Shown here piece by piece: positions 62,529 to 64,000 of a stretch of DNA of 64,000 nucleotides. How positions within the stretch are numbered: the first letter of the stretch is position 1; the number at the start of each line of letters is the position of its first letter. Both the position numbers and the translations under genes were made by a program. Origin of the DNA: Chamaelirium japonicum (Eukaryota > Streptophyta > Magnoliopsida > Liliales > Melanthiaceae); contig OX393555.1 of NCBI GenBank assembly GCA_947650365.1, forward strand, positions 18,277,424-18,341,423, in the 5' to 3' direction. The notes under the pieces are model-generated. The model was not told where the DNA came from, made no database searches, and saw only the letters and a program-made list of their open reading frames with translations.

Positions 62529-63860
62529 GTGGTAGCTCATGCTTTACTCTGGAGTACGACGTTGACTACGAGAAGACCTTTGTCAGTGGCTCAAATGATC
62601 ACTATTAGAGCTATTTTGGCGGTCGCAGGCATTCGTCGCTGGCCCTTTTTTCAGATGGATGTAAAGAATGTTAATCTTCATGGTGACCTATTTGAGAATG
62701 TTTACATGGATCCTCCTCCCGGTCTCCACGTTCCTCCTCAGCACGTGTGTCGTCTTCGTCGGGCCATTTATGGGCTCAAGCAGGCTTCTCGTGCTTGGTT
62801 TGAGTGGTTCCGCTTTGCTGTCAAGGAGCTTGGTTACTTAGAGTGCAGTAAGGACCATTATCTGTTTGTGCGGTCGTCCCTGTAAGGCCGAGCGATCTTA
62901 CTATTGTACGTGGACGACATGATCATCACTGAGGATGACTCTACTGCGATTGCTAGTCTTCAGCAGCACCTGAGGAGCCAATTTCAGATGAAGGACTTGG
63001 GTACTTTTCACTACTTTCTCAGTCTTGAGGTTACATACAGTACAGATGACATTTTGCTCTCTCAGTAGAAGTACCTTTCAGATATCCTTAGCCATGCTGC
63101 CCTCTCAGATACCCGCACAGTAGACACCCCACTTGAGCTTCACTCGAACCTATGCCCTATGGTCCTACCGATGGAATCCCTCTTTCAGATCCCATTCGGT
63201 ACAGGCAGATTGTGGGACAGCTCGTCTACCTCTGCATCACTCGGCCCGACATTGCACATGCTGTCAGTATTGTTAGTCAGTTTGTTGCAACTCCACGCTC
63301 AGTTCACTAAGATGCTCTTCTTCGAATTCTCTGGTACCTCAGAGGGACAGTTACTCGCTCCTTGTTTCTGTTGTCGTCTTCCTCTCTCAATCTTCGAGCC
63401 TACTCAGATATAGACTGGGCTGGAGATTCGACTACACGACGCGCCACCACTGGTTACTGTTTGTTTCTTAGCAATTCTCTAATATCTTGACATAGCAAGA
63501 AGCAAAAAGTGGTATATCTTTTCAGCACTGAAGCTGAGTACAGGGTCATGGCCTTCACAACCAAGGAGATAGTCCACATTTGGTGTCTCCTCAGGGATCT
63601 CGGTTTTGCTTTCTCCGGGCCTACTCCACTTCACTGTGATAACCGGAGTGCTATTCAGATTGCTAGCAATCCAGTTTTCATGAGAGGACAAAGCACATCG
63701 AGATTGATTGTCACTTTGTTCGACAGAAGTATGAAGCCAAGACGATCTCACTCCCTTTCGTTTCCTCAGCAGAGCAGATAGTTGACTTCTTCACGAAGTC
63801 ACACCCTACACCACACTTTCAGTTTTTGATTGAGAAACTCTTGGTGCATGATCTACCTTG
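62529..63860 (+). pseudogene. Copia Z reverse transcriptase and RNase H remnant
   Basis: RT: LHGDLFENVYMDPPPG, RRAIYGLKQASRAWFEW, a TAA/TAG-interrupted stretch, then LLLYVDDMIIT (about 62,898-62,930). RNase H: WAGDSTTRRATTGYC, FSTEAEYRVMAF, LHCDNRSAIQIASNPVF. Multiple stops and frameshifts. Confidence 0.85.
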
Positions 63861-63874
63861 AGTTTAAGGGGGGG

Positions 63875-64000
63875 TGTTAAGATGTATATATGTATATACC
63901 TATACTTAGTGTATAGAGGACTCACATGTATTGACTTATTCGCCTAATGAAAGATTCATTCCATTCTCTTGCCAAACCCTAGTTGTCTCTCTCTCTCTTC
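63875..64000 (+). repeat. Copia Z 3' LTR, cut by window end
   Basis: Begins TGTTAAGATGTATATATG directly after the polypurine tract. 126 bp visible, ending in (TC)n. Confidence 0.75.

Larger units (their letters stand above)
59370..64000 (+). mobile_element. Decayed Ty1/copia element Z with non-matching ends
   Basis: A 146-bp LTR-like block (59,370-59,515: TGTTGAGATGG...TTCATCACA) is followed by TGTATCAGAGC, a one-base variant of the initiator tRNA-Met primer-binding site. Then come gag trace, protease, integrase, RT and RNase H in copia order with many stops. A polypurine tract TTTAAGGGGGGG precedes TGTTAAGATG at 63,875. The two terminal blocks agree only over the first ~10 bases, so they are not a normal LTR pair. 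The right end runs off the window. Confidence 0.8.

Overview
This is nuclear DNA of a seed plant, most likely an angiosperm; I cannot name the species. It shows GT-AG introns, a plant-type spermidine synthase, Ty1/copia elements primed by initiator tRNA-Met, Ty3/gypsy debris, hAT, Mutator and Tourist-like MITEs, and very long TA, GA and CA microsatellites. There are no bacterial operons and no CRISPR array.

Layout. 1-5.9 kb: antisense copia and gypsy fragments plus a ~43-bp tandem repeat. 5.9-12 kb: gene-free DNA with TA arrays, a Helitron-like end, MITEs and a 1.6-kb polypurine domain. 12.0-16.5 kb: an unusual cluster of palindromic (foldback) modules separated by (TA)n arrays. 17.08-37.21 kb: the one gene I can fully reconstruct, spermidine synthase (SPDS) on the + strand, 9 exons encoding 343 residues. 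Introns 1, 4 and 6 (4.4, 7.1 and 5.7 kb) are swollen by insertions: hAT MITEs with 8-bp target-site duplications (TSDs), a Mutator-like element holding a LINE fragment, a deleted copia, a Tourist-like MITE and a foldback MITE. 37.8-41.1 kb: Helitron-like tandem units and more foldbacks. 41.8-57.15 kb: a three-level nest in which a hAT MITE is split by a copia with 141-bp LTRs (TSD TGGAC), itself split by a copia with 2,362-bp LTRs (TSD CTCAT). 57.4-58.1 kb: possible 3' exon(s) of an unknown minus-strand gene. 59.4-64.0 kb: a decayed + strand copia with mismatched ends.

Function. SPDS is the only host gene supported end to end; it makes spermidine from putrescine and decarboxylated SAM. Everything else is mobile or simple-sequence DNA. 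All retroelement coding regions carry stops or frameshifts. The feature that least fits standard categories is the family of hierarchical palindromes at 12-16.5 kb, in SPDS intron 6, and at 39-40.5 kb. These share an internal core but have different termini, and the clustered ones lie inside TA microsatellites.
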